Source: Rhodobacter sp.
GTDB taxonomy: Bacteria > Pseudomonadota > Alphaproteobacteria > Rhodobacterales > Rhodobacteraceae
Reading direction: 5' to 3'
Length of the DNA: 64,000 bases
Assembly (NCBI GenBank): GCA_016704435.1
Contig: JADJAB010000037.1
Span: 1 to 64,000, forward strand
Positions 1 through 8,880 of this stretch are shown here, in pieces (the first letter of the stretch is position 1; the number at the start of each line of letters is the position of its first letter). The translations under genes and the position numbers were made by a program. The notes under the pieces are model-generated. The model worked only from the letters and a program-made list of their open reading frames with translations. It did no database searches and had not been told where the DNA came from.

Positions 1-1179
1 CAGCATGGCGTGATGTCGGCGTCCGATCCGTTGCGGAAGTCGGAATCCGAAGCAGACATCCCACAAAAGCGCCACACGCCCTTTATCAGTGACCCTGGCC
101 ATCACACTCCAGGCATCGCAGTCCAGCGCCTTCAGCGCCGGACGTCATCGGCATCGCGGGCGCGGGAAAGCCAGTCGTTCGAGGTCGGCGCCTCAAGAGA
201 CGCGGATCAGCGCTCGGTCGAGCCGAAATCCAGATCCGGCATTGCGCCACATCAGCCTTCTTGACCGGTGAGAAACGGTGTGATTCGATGGCCTCCACCA
301 ATTCGGGGTCGAAGGGCCGCGTCTCGCCCGTCACGCCGAACGTGCCATCCTCTCGGTATGCCGTCCGGCGCGGCCGGCGATCTGGGCAATTTCCTGCGCG
401 GTCGCTTACCAGGCGCATCCGGCGGCCGTCGAACTTCGACGTCGAGAAAACGCGACATGCTTGATATCCGAGGTTCGAAGCCCCATGCCTGCCCTCGGTG
501 GCGACCGGGTAATCCCACCTCGCCGTTCTGGTAGAGATCGACCTGCGCATTGCGAGTGCGTGGGCTGAGAGCGCGCCCATGACCACAGCGCACCCGCCCT
601 TTGCCAGCGGATCAGCTCGGCAATCGCATAGACTATTTCGACGCTGAAGCCGACGATGGCAGACCGCGGCGGCATGCGGGAAATCTTCTTAGACCCGGCA
701 TAGCTGAGCGTCGAGAACCAGTCGCGCTTGACGTAGGAATGCTGGTGGACAAGGCCGGAAATCGCCCCGCGCATGGTGTCGGCGCCCAGAAACAGCGTAC
801 TCGGAAACCAGCCGCGACGCATTGCATCAGGCGATGGGTAAAGACATGGCCGCGGTCGGGATCGGCGCAAAGCTGGATCTAAATGCCGACGCGGGCGAAA
901 TCGGCACCGATCTCCAGTGGCATCACCTCGGTGGTACGAACCCAGTAATGCATTGCGGTCGGAGACTATTGCGTTCCTCGCCCGTCACCGAGTGCCACCT
1001 CGGAGGGCCGATCCTTGCGACGATGCGGTCATGAGCCCTCGCGCGCCAACAGGCGCAGCAGCAGGCCCATGACACGCTGGTGCGGTGCATCCGCGCTTTT
1101 AATACGCTCGATCGCGTGATGGGTCTTGCCGGTGTTGAGTCGGCCCAAGGACCGCCGTCACCCGCCGGGGCGCGTCCAT
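1..1179 (-). pseudogene. Decayed SUV3-like DEAD/DEAH RNA helicase
   Basis: Fragments of one helicase lie in all three minus-strand frames. Reading leftwards, there is a start-like Met at 1179, a Walker A region (GRLNTGKTHHAIERI), a LLLRLLAREG segment, TLFLGADTMRGAI, FSTLSYAGSKKISRMPP, ALSPRTRNAQVDLYQNGEV, a motif-VI stretch QIAGRAGRH, and REDGTFGVTGETRPFDPE. This order matches the mitochondrial-SUV3-like ATP-dependent helicases of alphaproteobacteria. Frame changes occur every 50-150 bases and several stops interrupt it, so it cannot make a full product. The gene runs off the left edge of the window. The family identity is recognised by eye. That it is a true pseudogene rather than bad sequence is an inference from the combination of indels and substitutions. 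Confidence 0.75.
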
Positions 1180-1763
1180 CAGGATTAAAAGCTCCTCGAG
1201 CGACTTCTCCAGCCGCGCGATGGCGTCGTTGACCGTGGCGGTGATGCCTTGGGATGGATGGCGGCAGCGGCACGGTAGGCTTCAAGCGCCTGTTCCGAAG
1301 CTTGCCGCTTTCCTCGGGATCAGCGCCAGCCCGGTGATCGCGCCGAAAATGGCGAGGATTGACGCAGCACATGGGCGATGTCGGAAAGCGACGTACGATC
1401 TCATAAGCCATGCTGTAATGAGCCGTCGCCCGCGCGTTCCAACCTTCGGTGAAGGCGGGGTCGTAGTCCACGAGGGCGGTGAAATGCTCGTCCGCGGCCT
1501 GGGTGTTGCCCAGTTGCATGGCGTCACGGCCGCGGCGGAACAGAAGGTCCATCGACGGCGAGCCGGATTTCGACCATTCGATCAGATCTCGGCCTCGATC
1601 CGGCCGGCCTCGGCGAGATCCAGCGTGGTCGCCGGGCGGCAGAAGAGATCGTCAGCTTGGCGCTGTCCTCGGCCATCGCGGGTGTCGCCGCCAGCGCGCA
1701 GGCCAGAAAAACCGGCAAAAGTGCCGCAACGATACGATTGTGTAACCGACGCATGGCTTTCAT
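1180..1763 (-). pseudogene. Decayed secreted TPR-repeat protein
   Basis: The 5' end encodes a clear signal peptide (MKAMRRLHNR..LLPVFLACALAATPAMAED, Met at 1763). After a frameshift a TPR core follows, with segments such as LLFRRGRDAMQLGNTQAADE and HFTALVDYDPAFTEGWNARA, then IAHVL- and LNPRHFGAI-like pieces, and finally NDAIARLEKSLEE near 1190 in another frame. Periplasmic TPR proteins of about 180 residues next to this helicase are common in Rhodobacterales. At least three frame changes break it. It abuts the helicase start (1179) in the same orientation, as a former two-gene operon would. Confidence 0.7.
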
Positions 1764-1829
1764 AACCCGGATGGTAGCCGATTGGCGCGGGAATGCCAGA
1801 GGGTGCACAGGTCACGAAGAGACTGTCGG

Positions 1830-2135
1830 ATGAGCGCGGTGATTGATACGGCTACGTAGTTGCAGCTTTGGGAAAAGCTGCAGGGCGGCACTGACGGGTT
1901 GGCGAAGTTCGTGATCGAAGGGGAAAGCGCGATCATGCTGGATGCAGGCGGGCGCGGGCTGCCCGATGAAGAGGCGGATGTGACGATGACGGCAGACGAC
2001 CGAGGTGTTCAAGGCCATTCTCGATGGCGAGATGAACCACGACCATGGCTTCATGTCGGGCAAAGCTGAAGATCGACGGCTCGATGGGGCGAGCGGCGAT
2101 GAAGCTGGCGGCCGTACTGTCGTGAACATGGCCGT
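1830..2135 (+). pseudogene. Decayed SCP2 sterol-binding-domain protein
   Basis: The start codons read MSAVIDTAT and then hit an in-frame TAG. Reading on gives EKLQGGTDGLAKFVIEGESA, DEEADVTMTADD, and, after a frameshift, VFKAILDGEMN and FMSGKAEDRRLDG. This is the usual layout of the about 100-residue SCP2 lipid-carrier proteins of alphaproteobacteria. The in-frame stop appears to be a substitution and not an indel, which argues for real decay. It is divergent from the TPR gene. Confidence 0.7.
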
Positions 2136-3110
2136 CGCCCGCTGCCGGCACCGTTCCATGCCGACCTGGCCGATGGTCCGCCCGGTGGCCGGGCGGTCTG
2201 GCTACGTACGGCGGATGAGTGCGCATCCCGCGCAGGCCCTTGGCGCGGTGGCGACGAGGGCACAGTATTCCTGCTGCCGGGGCGCACGGAATACATCGAG
2301 AAATACGGCCGATGCGGCAGGCGATCTGGTGTCCGCGTGGCTGGTCGGTGGTAACGGTGACGGAGCTGGCGCGGGCAGGGGCTGGCCGACTGGGCGCTGG
2401 CTGACCCCGATGGCGGGCCATGTGCACGATTTTGCCCAGTATCAGCGCGATCTGGATGCAGTGCTGGCCCTTACGGCGGCCGAAGGCATGCCGGGGCCGC
2501 GGATGCTGATGGGCCATTCGATGGGCGGCTGCATCTGGAAGCTGCAGGCACTCTACCCCGATCTGGGCTTTCGTGCCGCGACGCGTTCTCGGCGCCGATG
2601 TGGGGCATCCTGATGGCGGCACGGATGCGGCCGGTGGCACCAGGTGGTGTCGGCGCTGGCCTCGCCGTTTGGCCGGGGCATCGCTATGCGCCGGGGACCG
2701 AAGACCAAGACCTATGTCGCCGAGGCGGCGTTTGAAGGCAACTTGCTGGACCGACCGCGCGATGTGGGACCTGTGCCCGCGCGCCCAGGTGCGCCCGCGG
2801 AGATCAGCCTTGGCGAATGGCCGAGCCTTGGCTGGCTGCGCGCGGCCTTGACCGAATGCGGGGCGCTGGCGGTGCTGGCCGCGCCCCGGGTGCCGGCAAT
2901 CAGTGCACTGGGCATGGGCGAAAAAGGTGGTGGACCCGGCGCCAGTGCATCTGCGGATGGCGGGCTGCAGGGCGCCGGGCGGAAGCTGGACCTCTACCCC
3001 GGCGCCGAGCATGAGATCATGATGGAGGGCCCGGCGGCGCGAAGGCTGGTATTCTTCGACCGGGCCTGCGCGCTTTCGAAGCAGATCGCGGCTAGATCGG
3101 ATGCCGGGCA
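2128..3110 (+). pseudogene. Decayed lysophospholipase-like alpha/beta hydrolase
   Basis: Pieces in three plus-strand frames spell an alpha/beta hydrolase: PFHADLADGPPGGRAVWLRT, GTVFLLPGRTEYIEKYG, RGQGLADWALADP, MAGHVHDFAQYQRDLDAVLA, the nucleophile elbow GHSMGG, FSAPMWGILMAARMRPVAP, LASPFGRG, and YPGAEHEIMMEGPAARR near the catalytic His. This resembles PldB-type lysophospholipases (about 310 residues). At least six frame changes interrupt it. The likely start overlaps the end of the SCP2 remnant, as expected for an operon. Confidence 0.7.
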
Positions 3111-3275
3111 GGGTGAAAACAATTGCGCGGCTGCCGCCACGTGGCTTTGGTCTCTGCATGGAAGGTTCGCACGCATCCGGCGTTGCCACGATGAGGGGCG
3201 CTTGTGTTGTGTTCACAAGGTCCGTGAAGTATTGGCAGAAGGTTTGATTACAGAACGAATATCGGGATTAGCTGG

Positions 3276-3662
3276 TTAGAGCCGAGAGTTGGCGGTTGAG
3301 GCGGCGGCAAACTTGCCGGTTCTGTGCCACCAGCGGTGCAGGGAGGAGCGTGAGGCTTGGCGCTCGGGCGGGAAGTTGGAACGGATTTCGTCTATCATCT
3401 GATCGAAGGTGAGGCGCTGGATTCGGGCCAAGATCCGGGCGCGCAGATCAGAGTCGGATTCGATCCGGGACAGCCTTCCGGGGCGATGCGCGGCGCGCCA
3501 AGTGGCGGCGTTTGAAGCGCCTTTAACCGGGCATTGAAGGCCCCCTTCAAGGGCGGTTGCAAGGTTGGTCAGGGCAACGCGCGCGGCGTCCAGTTCGGCA
3601 AGGGCATCCTGTGCCAGGGCGCGCGGATCGGGGCGGTCAGCCATGGCGATGCAATCCAGCAA
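3276..3662 (-). CDS. Small protein with putative HTH, phage/mobile context
   Basis: Open frame of 128 residues. The first 60 residues are helical and Ala-rich. The second half (about residues 70-118) reads ILARIQRLTFDQMIDEIRS followed by FPPERQASRSSLHRWWHRTG, a pattern typical of a helix-turn-helix with a trailing Trp-rich recognition helix, as in phage terminase small-subunit or transposon-associated DNA-binding proteins. I cannot assign a family with certainty. It lies between the decayed block and transposase debris, so its reading frame may be inert. An alternative start is Met7. Confidence 0.4.
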   Translation of the reverse strand: MLDCIAMADRPDPRALAQDALAELDAARVALTNLATALEGGLQCPVKGASNAATWRAAHRPGRLSRIESDSDLRARILARIQRLTFDQMIDEIRSNFPPERQASRSSLHRWWHRTGKFAAASTANSRL

Positions 3663-3849
3663 GGTTTGGGCCTGCGATGCCTGTACGGATGGGCTTGAAT
3701 GGGTGACCGCGGCGGACTAAATTCATCTTCGAGGTCGCGATCCCCTGCCGGAACGGGGCGCTTGCTGTCCGCAACGATGGTGACCGACTGTTGGTTCGAG
3801 CCCAACCGCGACCTCAGCTTTGCCTTTTCTGGACGCGCAGCCGATCATC

Positions 3850-3998
3850 CCCATCCCCTCTTGATCCATGCCCTTACCGACACATCAGAGGCGCGGATGG
3901 TGCGGGCGACCTCGGCGGTGGAATGACCTTGCCAGTGCAGCATCTGCGCCAGCCATTTCCGCGCCAGCGGAACGCGGACGTTGCCCGAGCTGGTAATG
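3850..3998 (-). pseudogene. HTH protein fragment
   Basis: In one minus frame there is a short stretch reading VPLARKWLAQMLHWQGHSTA, then EVARTIRASDVSVRAW, ending at a stop. It looks like the N-terminal helix-turn-helix of a phage or transposon DNA-binding protein. No good start codon is in frame and the frame closes quickly, so I take it as a remnant that may once have joined the reading frame ending at 3276. Confidence 0.3.
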
Positions 3999-4196
3999 AT
4001 CGGCCATGCGGGCAGCAGCTTCGACTCCGACAGAGCCTCGGCAGAGCTGCGGCCCCCCGGATCGGCGGCAAAGGCTGAAATCTCACGGCCCCACCATAGT
4101 CAAAGAGGATCCAGACAGCCAGCTCGTACCCGGGCATTCCACATAGGGCGCGACACGGGCGGTTGTTCAGGGCATCCGGGCGAGGCAGGAAGCGGG

Positions 4197-4510
4197 CTTT
4201 CTGTATTTGGCGGTCATTGATCGATCTGTTTCTCGGCGCGTGATCGGTTGGTCCATGCAGGGCCGCACCTATGCCGTCTACCGCTGCAAGCCCTGCTCGT
4301 AGCCGTCTGGCGGCTGAAGGCCCAAAACCAAGGTCTATGTGCATTCCGACCCGGGTTCGCAGTTCACCAGCTATGAGTGGCAGGAGTTCCTCGAGCAACT
4401 GAGAAATCTGGTCCCTAGCATGAGCCGACGCGGCAACTGTTGGGACAACGCCGTGGCGGAAAGCTTCTTCAACCTGCTCAAACGCGAGCGGATCAGGCGC
4501 TCTTTGCCTT
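4197..4510 (+). pseudogene. IS3-family transposase (DDE/rve) remnant
   Basis: Two pieces of an IS3-type OrfB integrase core are visible. The first (about 4203-4260) reads YLAVIDRSVSRRVIGWSMQG, which holds the second catalytic Asp region. After a frameshift near 4320, HSDPGSQFTSYEWQEFLEQL follows, then SMSRRGNCWDNAVAESFFNL and LKRERIRR with the C-terminal catalytic Glu. The frame then runs into unrelated sequence near 4500. The upstream half of the transposase, the orfA gene and both terminal inverted repeats are missing. It is an inactive fragment. Confidence 0.8.
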
Positions 4511-4596
4511 CTTTTGTGTTCATGTTAGGTAGTGACATGACCCTCAAGCCTGCTGAGACTCAAATAGGAAGCTAAGCCCGATATAGGACGTTGTCA

Positions 4597-5085
4597 ATGG
4601 ATGAGAGCGGCAAGCCGGACGTTTTGGTCCAGCGTCTTCATTCACTCGCGGTGCAGCATGGACTGACAATTAAGGAGATGGCTCAGCAATGCGGCCTTCC
4701 GAAGAGCTCCCTCGAAGGCTACATGCGCCTCAAGGATGCCAAACGGCCAGGTGTCGATGCACTAGTGTCAATTGCCGACGCTATGAGGGTATCGATTGAC
4801 TGGATCACCGGAAGGTCAGACGCGAAAGAGGTTGGAGAGGCAGAACTTCGGCGGATTGCACTCGCGATGTTCCGCTTGGTCGTGGAAGTCCTTAGGGATA
4901 TTGACGCCGCACAGGCAACCGAAACCGAACCCGTGGTAAAGGGGGGGATGATTGGCGCGCGTTCTATCGAAGACTTTGCCGAGCGTGTGATGCTTCACTT
5001 CGTCATCAAAGAACGCCTCTTTGCCGACCTCGACTTCGACAGCTTCCGAGTGATGGACGGCCTACTGGACCGATCACGCGATTGA
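4597..5085 (+). CDS. XRE/Cro-type HTH transcriptional regulator
   Basis: A 162-residue protein. Residues about 8-62 form a Cro/CI helix-turn-helix (LAVQHGLTIKEMAQQCGLPK, SSLEGYMRLKD, then ALVSIADAMRVSIDWITG), the pattern of cytoplasmic phage-repressor-like regulators. The C-terminal half is helical and unassigned. ATG at 4597 is chosen; an in-frame TTG lies two codons upstream. The gene sits just beyond the IS3 remnant and appears less GC-biased than its neighbours, which fits an origin in a prophage or integrative element. Its target is unknown. Confidence 0.75.
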   Translation: MDESGKPDVLVQRLHSLAVQHGLTIKEMAQQCGLPKSSLEGYMRLKDAKRPGVDALVSIADAMRVSIDWITGRSDAKEVGEAELRRIALAMFRLVVEVLRDIDAAQATETEPVVKGGMIGARSIEDFAERVMLHFVIKERLFADLDFDSFRVMDGLLDRSRD

Positions 5086-5399
5086 TCGAAACCCGCAGCT
5101 AATGGGTGTGCGGTGTGCGGTAAACTGCGCACGGTGAGCCCCGGTCTGATACCTGCCCGCCTCTGATTTCATTGACCTTTTTTTGGCACGAGAGTTTGCA
5201 CCAGCCGAAATCCACGGCATTTCTCCCCGATCTGGTCAAACCTTCTGACCACGCTCCCCGCTAACCCCTTGAAAATCAAGGCCACCTTTTTCGCGAAGTT
5301 TCAAACCTTATGAACGCCGTCAGCGCTGCCCCTCAAACTCCCCGCCCTCCGGGGGGAGTATTTCCAAAAGAGCAAGTCCGGTCGGGGGCAGGGGGCGTG
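5086..5399. other. Intergenic region without a gene
   Basis: No credible reading frame. It holds a short AT-richer patch (about 5176-5310) and, at 5355-5375, one copy of a dispersed Rhodobacterales-type motif (GGAGTATTTCCAAAAGAGCA). This is the junction between mobile debris and core genes and could contain an attachment site, but I see no direct repeat that proves it. Confidence 0.5.
5355..5375 (+). repeat. Dispersed GAGTATTT intergenic motif, copy 1
   Basis: Reads GGAGTATTTCCAAAAGAGCA followed by AG, preceded by a C/G-rich CTCCGGGG box. Similar copies lie at 48322-48343, 56647-56670 and 63530-63552, always outside genes. Confidence 0.5.
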
Positions 5400-6173
5400 T
5401 CAGCCCCGCTTGTCGAGCTTGACCTCGATCCGGTCCAGCCGGGCCATCACGGCGGCCTCGAAGGCGTGGGTCTCCTCGCGGGTTTCCTCGGATGCCGCGT
5501 CCTGCATCGAATTCACGATCAGGCCAACGATCAGGTTCATCACCGCGAAGGTGGTCATCAGGATGAAGGGCAGGAAGAAGGCCCAGGCATAGGGATAGAC
5601 CTCCATCACCGGGCGCACGATGCCCATCGACCAGCTCTCCAGCGTCATGATCTGGAACAGGGAATAGGCCGAGGCGCCAAGGTCGCCGAACCAGTCGGGA
5701 AAGCCCGCGCCGAAGAGCTTGGTCGCCATCACGGCCGCGATGTAGTAGATCAGCGAGATCAGAACGAAGACCGAGCCCATGCCAGGCAGCGCCCGACCCA
5801 GCCCGTCGATCACCCGGCGCAGGCTTGGCGTGACTGACACAACCCGCAGCACCCGCAGGATGCGCAGCGCGCGCAGGACGGAAAAGACCTGGCCGGCGGG
5901 CACCAGAGAAATGCCGATGATCGCGAAATCGAAAAGGTTCCAGCCGGAGCGGAAGAAGCGCAGGCCAAATGCGTGGAGCTTGGCCAGAATCTCGACCACG
6001 AAGACGGCGAGGCAGGCCTTGTCGACGGTTTGAAGCAGGCCTCCAATCCGGTCCATCAACGCCGGAGAGGTTTCCAGCCCCAGGGTGATGCCGTTCAGAA
6101 GGATCACGGCAATCAGGAACCGCGCGATGACCGGGCGGTCCAGAAAGGCGGCTACGGCGGCGCGGCTGGGCAT
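5400..6173 (-). CDS. Voltage-gated sodium channel, NaChBac/BacNav type
   Basis: A 257-residue single-domain ion channel that forms a homotetramer in the inner membrane and passes Na+ on depolarisation. S1-S3 span about residues 15-92. S4 (101-120) carries the gating arginines RALRILRVLRVVSVTPSLRR. S5 is about 133-153. The pore helix and filter contain TLESWS at 177-182, the exact BacNav selectivity-filter signature. S6 follows (about 195-222, with FAVMNLIVGLIVNSM), then an acidic neck and a C-terminal coiled coil (EETREETHAFEAAVMARLDR). The length fits the family. ATG at 6173 is followed at once by basic residues and S1. It is monocistronic, facing the META gene with a short gap. Confidence 0.9.
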   Translation of the reverse strand: MPSRAAVAAFLDRPVIARFLIAVILLNGITLGLETSPALMDRIGGLLQTVDKACLAVFVVEILAKLHAFGLRFFRSGWNLFDFAIIGISLVPAGQVFSVLRALRILRVLRVVSVTPSLRRVIDGLGRALPGMGSVFVLISLIYYIAAVMATKLFGAGFPDWFGDLGASAYSLFQIMTLESWSMGIVRPVMEVYPYAWAFFLPFILMTTFAVMNLIVGLIVNSMQDAASEETREETHAFEAAVMARLDRIEVKLDKRG

Positions 6174-6276
6174 TCGGGGTCCGTCATCAAGGGGCGGGGG
6201 CGGGCATTCGCCGCGATATGGGGCGGGTCCTGGCCCGTCGCCAGCCCTTGGCGCGAGTTTTTCGCCGGGTTGGAGG

Positions 6277-6687
6277 TCAGTTGCCGCCCGCGCAGCTTAG
6301 GCAGGGCATGTCTTCGCCGGTCTTGCGGGCGAATTCCAGCACCCGGCCTTCGGGACCGATCAGGAACAGCCGGTCTTCGGCCAGTTCGGCGCTTTGCATG
6401 GCATCCAGTGACTCGAAATAGGCGGCTTCGGTGGCCATTTCGGGGCAGGCCATCCTGGTTGCCCCGATGCTGCCCAGCGACAGCGCGGGCAGGGTGCCGG
6501 TTACCGTGCCGAAGAACCGGTTGCACGGCGCCTGGCCCGAGAATGTGCCATCGGTCGCAAAGCTGATCGACAAGGGCGCCGGGGCGGGCTGGCCCTCGAT
6601 TCCGATCAGGTGCCAGTCGCCGTCGATGCCTTCGGCATAGGCGGGGAAAGCGAAAGAAAGCGAGGCGGCCAGGATCAGGCGGCGCAT
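6277..6687 (-). CDS. META domain (HslJ-like) exported protein
   Basis: A 136-residue protein with a signal peptide (MRRLILAASLSFAFPAYAEG, cleavage after AYA) and a META/DUF306 domain: DGDWHLIGIEGQPAP, then the CNRFFGTV segment and the MACPEMATEAAYFESLD segment that hold the conserved paired cysteines. A CLSC motif occurs near the C-terminus. HslJ/META proteins are periplasmic or outer-membrane-associated stress proteins of unclear activity. It precedes nusB-ribH-ribB divergently only in spacing; all are on the minus strand, so it could be read through from them. Confidence 0.8.
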   Translation of the reverse strand: MRRLILAASLSFAFPAYAEGIDGDWHLIGIEGQPAPAPLSISFATDGTFSGQAPCNRFFGTVTGTLPALSLGSIGATRMACPEMATEAAYFESLDAMQSAELAEDRLFLIGPEGRVLEFARKTGEDMPCLSCAGGN

Positions 6688-6726
6688 GTCGGCTCCTCTA
6701 TCGAAACATCCTGTCCCTTGGACGGA

Positions 6727-7191
6727 TCAGAACGCTTCGGGCCGGGCCTCATGCGCCATGTGATCCAGCACGGCGTTGACGAATTTGGCTTCCTTGCCTT
6801 CGGGAAAGAAGGCCTTGGCGACATCGACATATTCGGTGATCGCCACCTTGGGGGGTGTGTCCATCTGCGTGATCTCGGCCCCGGCGGCGCGGAACAGCGC
6901 GCGCAGGACCGGGTCGATGCGGTCGATCGGCCATTTCGCCACCAACGCGCGGTCGGTCAGCTGGTCGATCGCGGCCTGCCAGTCGACGGATTGCGCGACG
7001 ACGGCGCGGAAATGCTCGACATTGCCTTCGGCGAATTCGCCTTCTTCGTAGGTGGCGCCGAAGCGGTGGGTTTCGAACTCGGCACAGACGGCCTCGACCG
7101 TCTGGCCGGAGCTTTCCATCTGGAACAGCGCCTGCACCGCGTAAAGCCGGGCGGCGGACTTCATCTGGCGTTTCTCGGCCTGCCTGGTCAT
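6727..7191 (-). CDS. nusB: Transcription antitermination factor NusB
   Basis: A 154-residue all-helical NusB. It binds boxA RNA with NusE (S10) in rRNA antitermination complexes. The family features are present: an N-terminal SAARLYAVQALFQMESSG helix, the internal IDRIDPVLRALFRAAGAEI segment, and the TPPKVAITEYVDVAKAFFPE block with the FVNAVLDH helix near the C-terminus. The start ATG at 7191 overlaps the ribH stop by 4 bp (ATGA), so it is translationally coupled. The linkage ribB-ribH-nusB is usual in alphaproteobacteria. Confidence 0.95.
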   Translation of the reverse strand: MTRQAEKRQMKSAARLYAVQALFQMESSGQTVEAVCAEFETHRFGATYEEGEFAEGNVEHFRAVVAQSVDWQAAIDQLTDRALVAKWPIDRIDPVLRALFRAAGAEITQMDTPPKVAITEYVDVAKAFFPEGKEAKFVNAVLDHMAHEARPEAF

Positions 7192-7688
7192 GTGCGGAAC
7201 CCGATGCCCTTGGTGCCGCCGGCCCATTTGCGCGCCAGCGCGATCAGGTGCAGCGCCGCCGCCGCCGCGCCGCCGCCCTTGTCCTGGCCTGCGGGGTCGG
7301 CGCGGACCTCGGCCTGGGGCTTGTTTTCCACCGTCAGGATGCCGTTGCCGATGCAGGCGCCTTGCAGGCCAAGCAGGCTGAGCGCGCGTGAGGAATCGTT
7401 GCAGACGGTATCGTAATGCGTGGTTTCGCCCCGGATGATGCAGCCAAGCGCGACATAGCCGTCATATTTCGCCAGCCGCTCGGCCATGGCGATGGCGGTC
7501 GGCACCTCCAGCGCGCCGGGCACCTCGACCAGCTCAACCTCGGCGCCGGCCTTGGCGGCAGTGGCGCGGGCGCCGGCGATCAGATTGTCGGCGATGTCGC
7601 GGTAATAGGGCGCGACGACGATCAGCAGCTTGACCGGCTTGTCGAAGCCGGGCAGCGGCAGGGTATAATGCGTCTCGGAGGCGGCCAT
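7188..7688 (-). CDS. ribH: 6,7-dimethyl-8-ribityllumazine synthase
   Basis: A 166-residue lumazine synthase, the penultimate enzyme of riboflavin synthesis. It condenses 5-amino-6-ribitylaminouracil with 3,4-dihydroxy-2-butanone 4-phosphate. Recognisable segments are VVAPYYRDIADNLIAGARA, VPGALEVPTAIAMAERL, the VALGCIIRGETTHYDTVCND block with the phosphate-binding and catalytic His region, and GNGILTVENKPQAEVRA. The length is normal. It lies 3 bp downstream of ribB and overlaps nusB by 4 bp. Confidence 0.95.
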   Translation of the reverse strand: MAASETHYTLPLPGFDKPVKLLIVVAPYYRDIADNLIAGARATAAKAGAEVELVEVPGALEVPTAIAMAERLAKYDGYVALGCIIRGETTHYDTVCNDSSRALSLLGLQGACIGNGILTVENKPQAEVRADPAGQDKGGGAAAAALHLIALARKWAGGTKGIGFRT

Positions 7689-7691
7689 GGG

Positions 7692-8795
7692 TCAGTCCGT
7701 GATCGGGCGGGTGCCCGCGATGGTCAGACCGTAGGCGTCAAGGCCGACGACCTTGGGCGCCCTGGAATTGGTGACGAGGGTGATCCGGGAAAGGCCAAGC
7801 GCCGACAGAATCTGCGCGCCGAGGCCGTACTGGCGCAGAGTCTGCGGCGAGTGTTCTCCCTCCTCGACCATCTTCATCGTGGTGTCGCGCAACAGGACCA
7901 CCGCGCCACGCCCTTCGGCAGCGATCAGCCGCATGGCGGCGGGCAACTCGCCGGCGCTGCCGATGCCCAACACGTCTTCCAGCGGATTGAGCGCATGCAC
8001 CCTGACCAGAACCGGGTCGGTGCCGGTCAGGTCGCCCTTGGTCAGCACCACATGATCGGCACCCTGGGTTTCGTCCGAATAGATCCGCATCAGCCAGTCG
8101 CCGCCATGCGCCGAGGTGACCGGCCGCACGTCCTTTTCGTTGATCAGGTTGTCGTGGCGGCGGCGGTAGGCGATCAGGTCGCTGATGGTGCCGATCTTCA
8201 GCCCGTGGCGCTGGGCGAAAGCGATCAGGTCGGGCACGCGGGCCATGGTGCCGTCGTCGTTCATGATCTCGCAGAGCACGCCACTGGGGTTGAGGCCGGC
8301 CAGGCGGCTAACGTCCACCGCAGCCTCGGTATGGCCGGCACGCACCAGCACGCCGCCGTCGCGGGCGCGCAGTGGGAAGACGTGGCCCGGCGTGGCGATG
8401 TCGGCAGCACCGCGGGCGGGGTCGATGGCCACACTGACGGTGCGGGCGCGGTCGGCGGCGGAAATCCCGGTGGTGACGCCTTCGCGTGCCTCGATCGACA
8501 GGGTGAAGGCGGTCTCGTGGCGGCTGGAGTTCTTCGGGCTCATCAGCGGCAGGCCCAGTGCCTCGATCCGGGTGGCGGGCAGGGCAAGGCAGATCAGCCC
8601 GCGGCCGTGGGTGGCCATGAAATTGATGGCATCGGGCGTGCACATCTGGGCGGGGATCACCAGGTCGCCCTCGTTCTCGCGGTCTTCATGGTCGACCAGG
8701 ATGAACATCCGGCCATTGCGGGCATCCTCGATGATATCTTCGACCGAAGATATGGCGTCGGAGAAATCGGTGCGGTCGGCGGTCGGGTCTGACAT
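7692..8795 (-). CDS. ribB: 3,4-dihydroxy-2-butanone-4-phosphate synthase with degenerate GTP cyclohydrolase II-like half (RibBX type)
   Basis: 367 residues. The N-terminal half (about 1-205) is a complete DHBP synthase, which makes the four-carbon unit of riboflavin from ribulose 5-phosphate: DHEDRENEGDLVIPAQ, THGRGLICLALP, then SRHETAFTLSIEAREGVTTG and HVFPLRARDGGVLVRAGHTE. The C-terminal half (about 210-367) aligns in outline with GTP cyclohydrolase II, but the zinc-binding CX10CXC motif is absent: the matching stretch reads RVHALNPLEDVLGIGSAGEL with no cysteine. Such fusions are known in proteobacteria as RibBX. Cyclohydrolase activity must come from a separate ribA. It is first in the ribB-ribH-nusB operon. 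Confidence 0.9.
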   Translation of the reverse strand: MSDPTADRTDFSDAISSVEDIIEDARNGRMFILVDHEDRENEGDLVIPAQMCTPDAINFMATHGRGLICLALPATRIEALGLPLMSPKNSSRHETAFTLSIEAREGVTTGISAADRARTVSVAIDPARGAADIATPGHVFPLRARDGGVLVRAGHTEAAVDVSRLAGLNPSGVLCEIMNDDGTMARVPDLIAFAQRHGLKIGTISDLIAYRRRHDNLINEKDVRPVTSAHGGDWLMRIYSDETQGADHVVLTKGDLTGTDPVLVRVHALNPLEDVLGIGSAGELPAAMRLIAAEGRGAVVLLRDTTMKMVEEGEHSPQTLRQYGLGAQILSALGLSRITLVTNSRAPKVVGLDAYGLTIAGTRPITD

Positions 8796-8880
8796 GGGGG
8801 CCTCGGACGGTTTCGCAAGCGGGATAGCGCGGGACTACGGCAAAGGCCAGAGGGGAGGCGCGCGGAATCCGCCGGGGATC

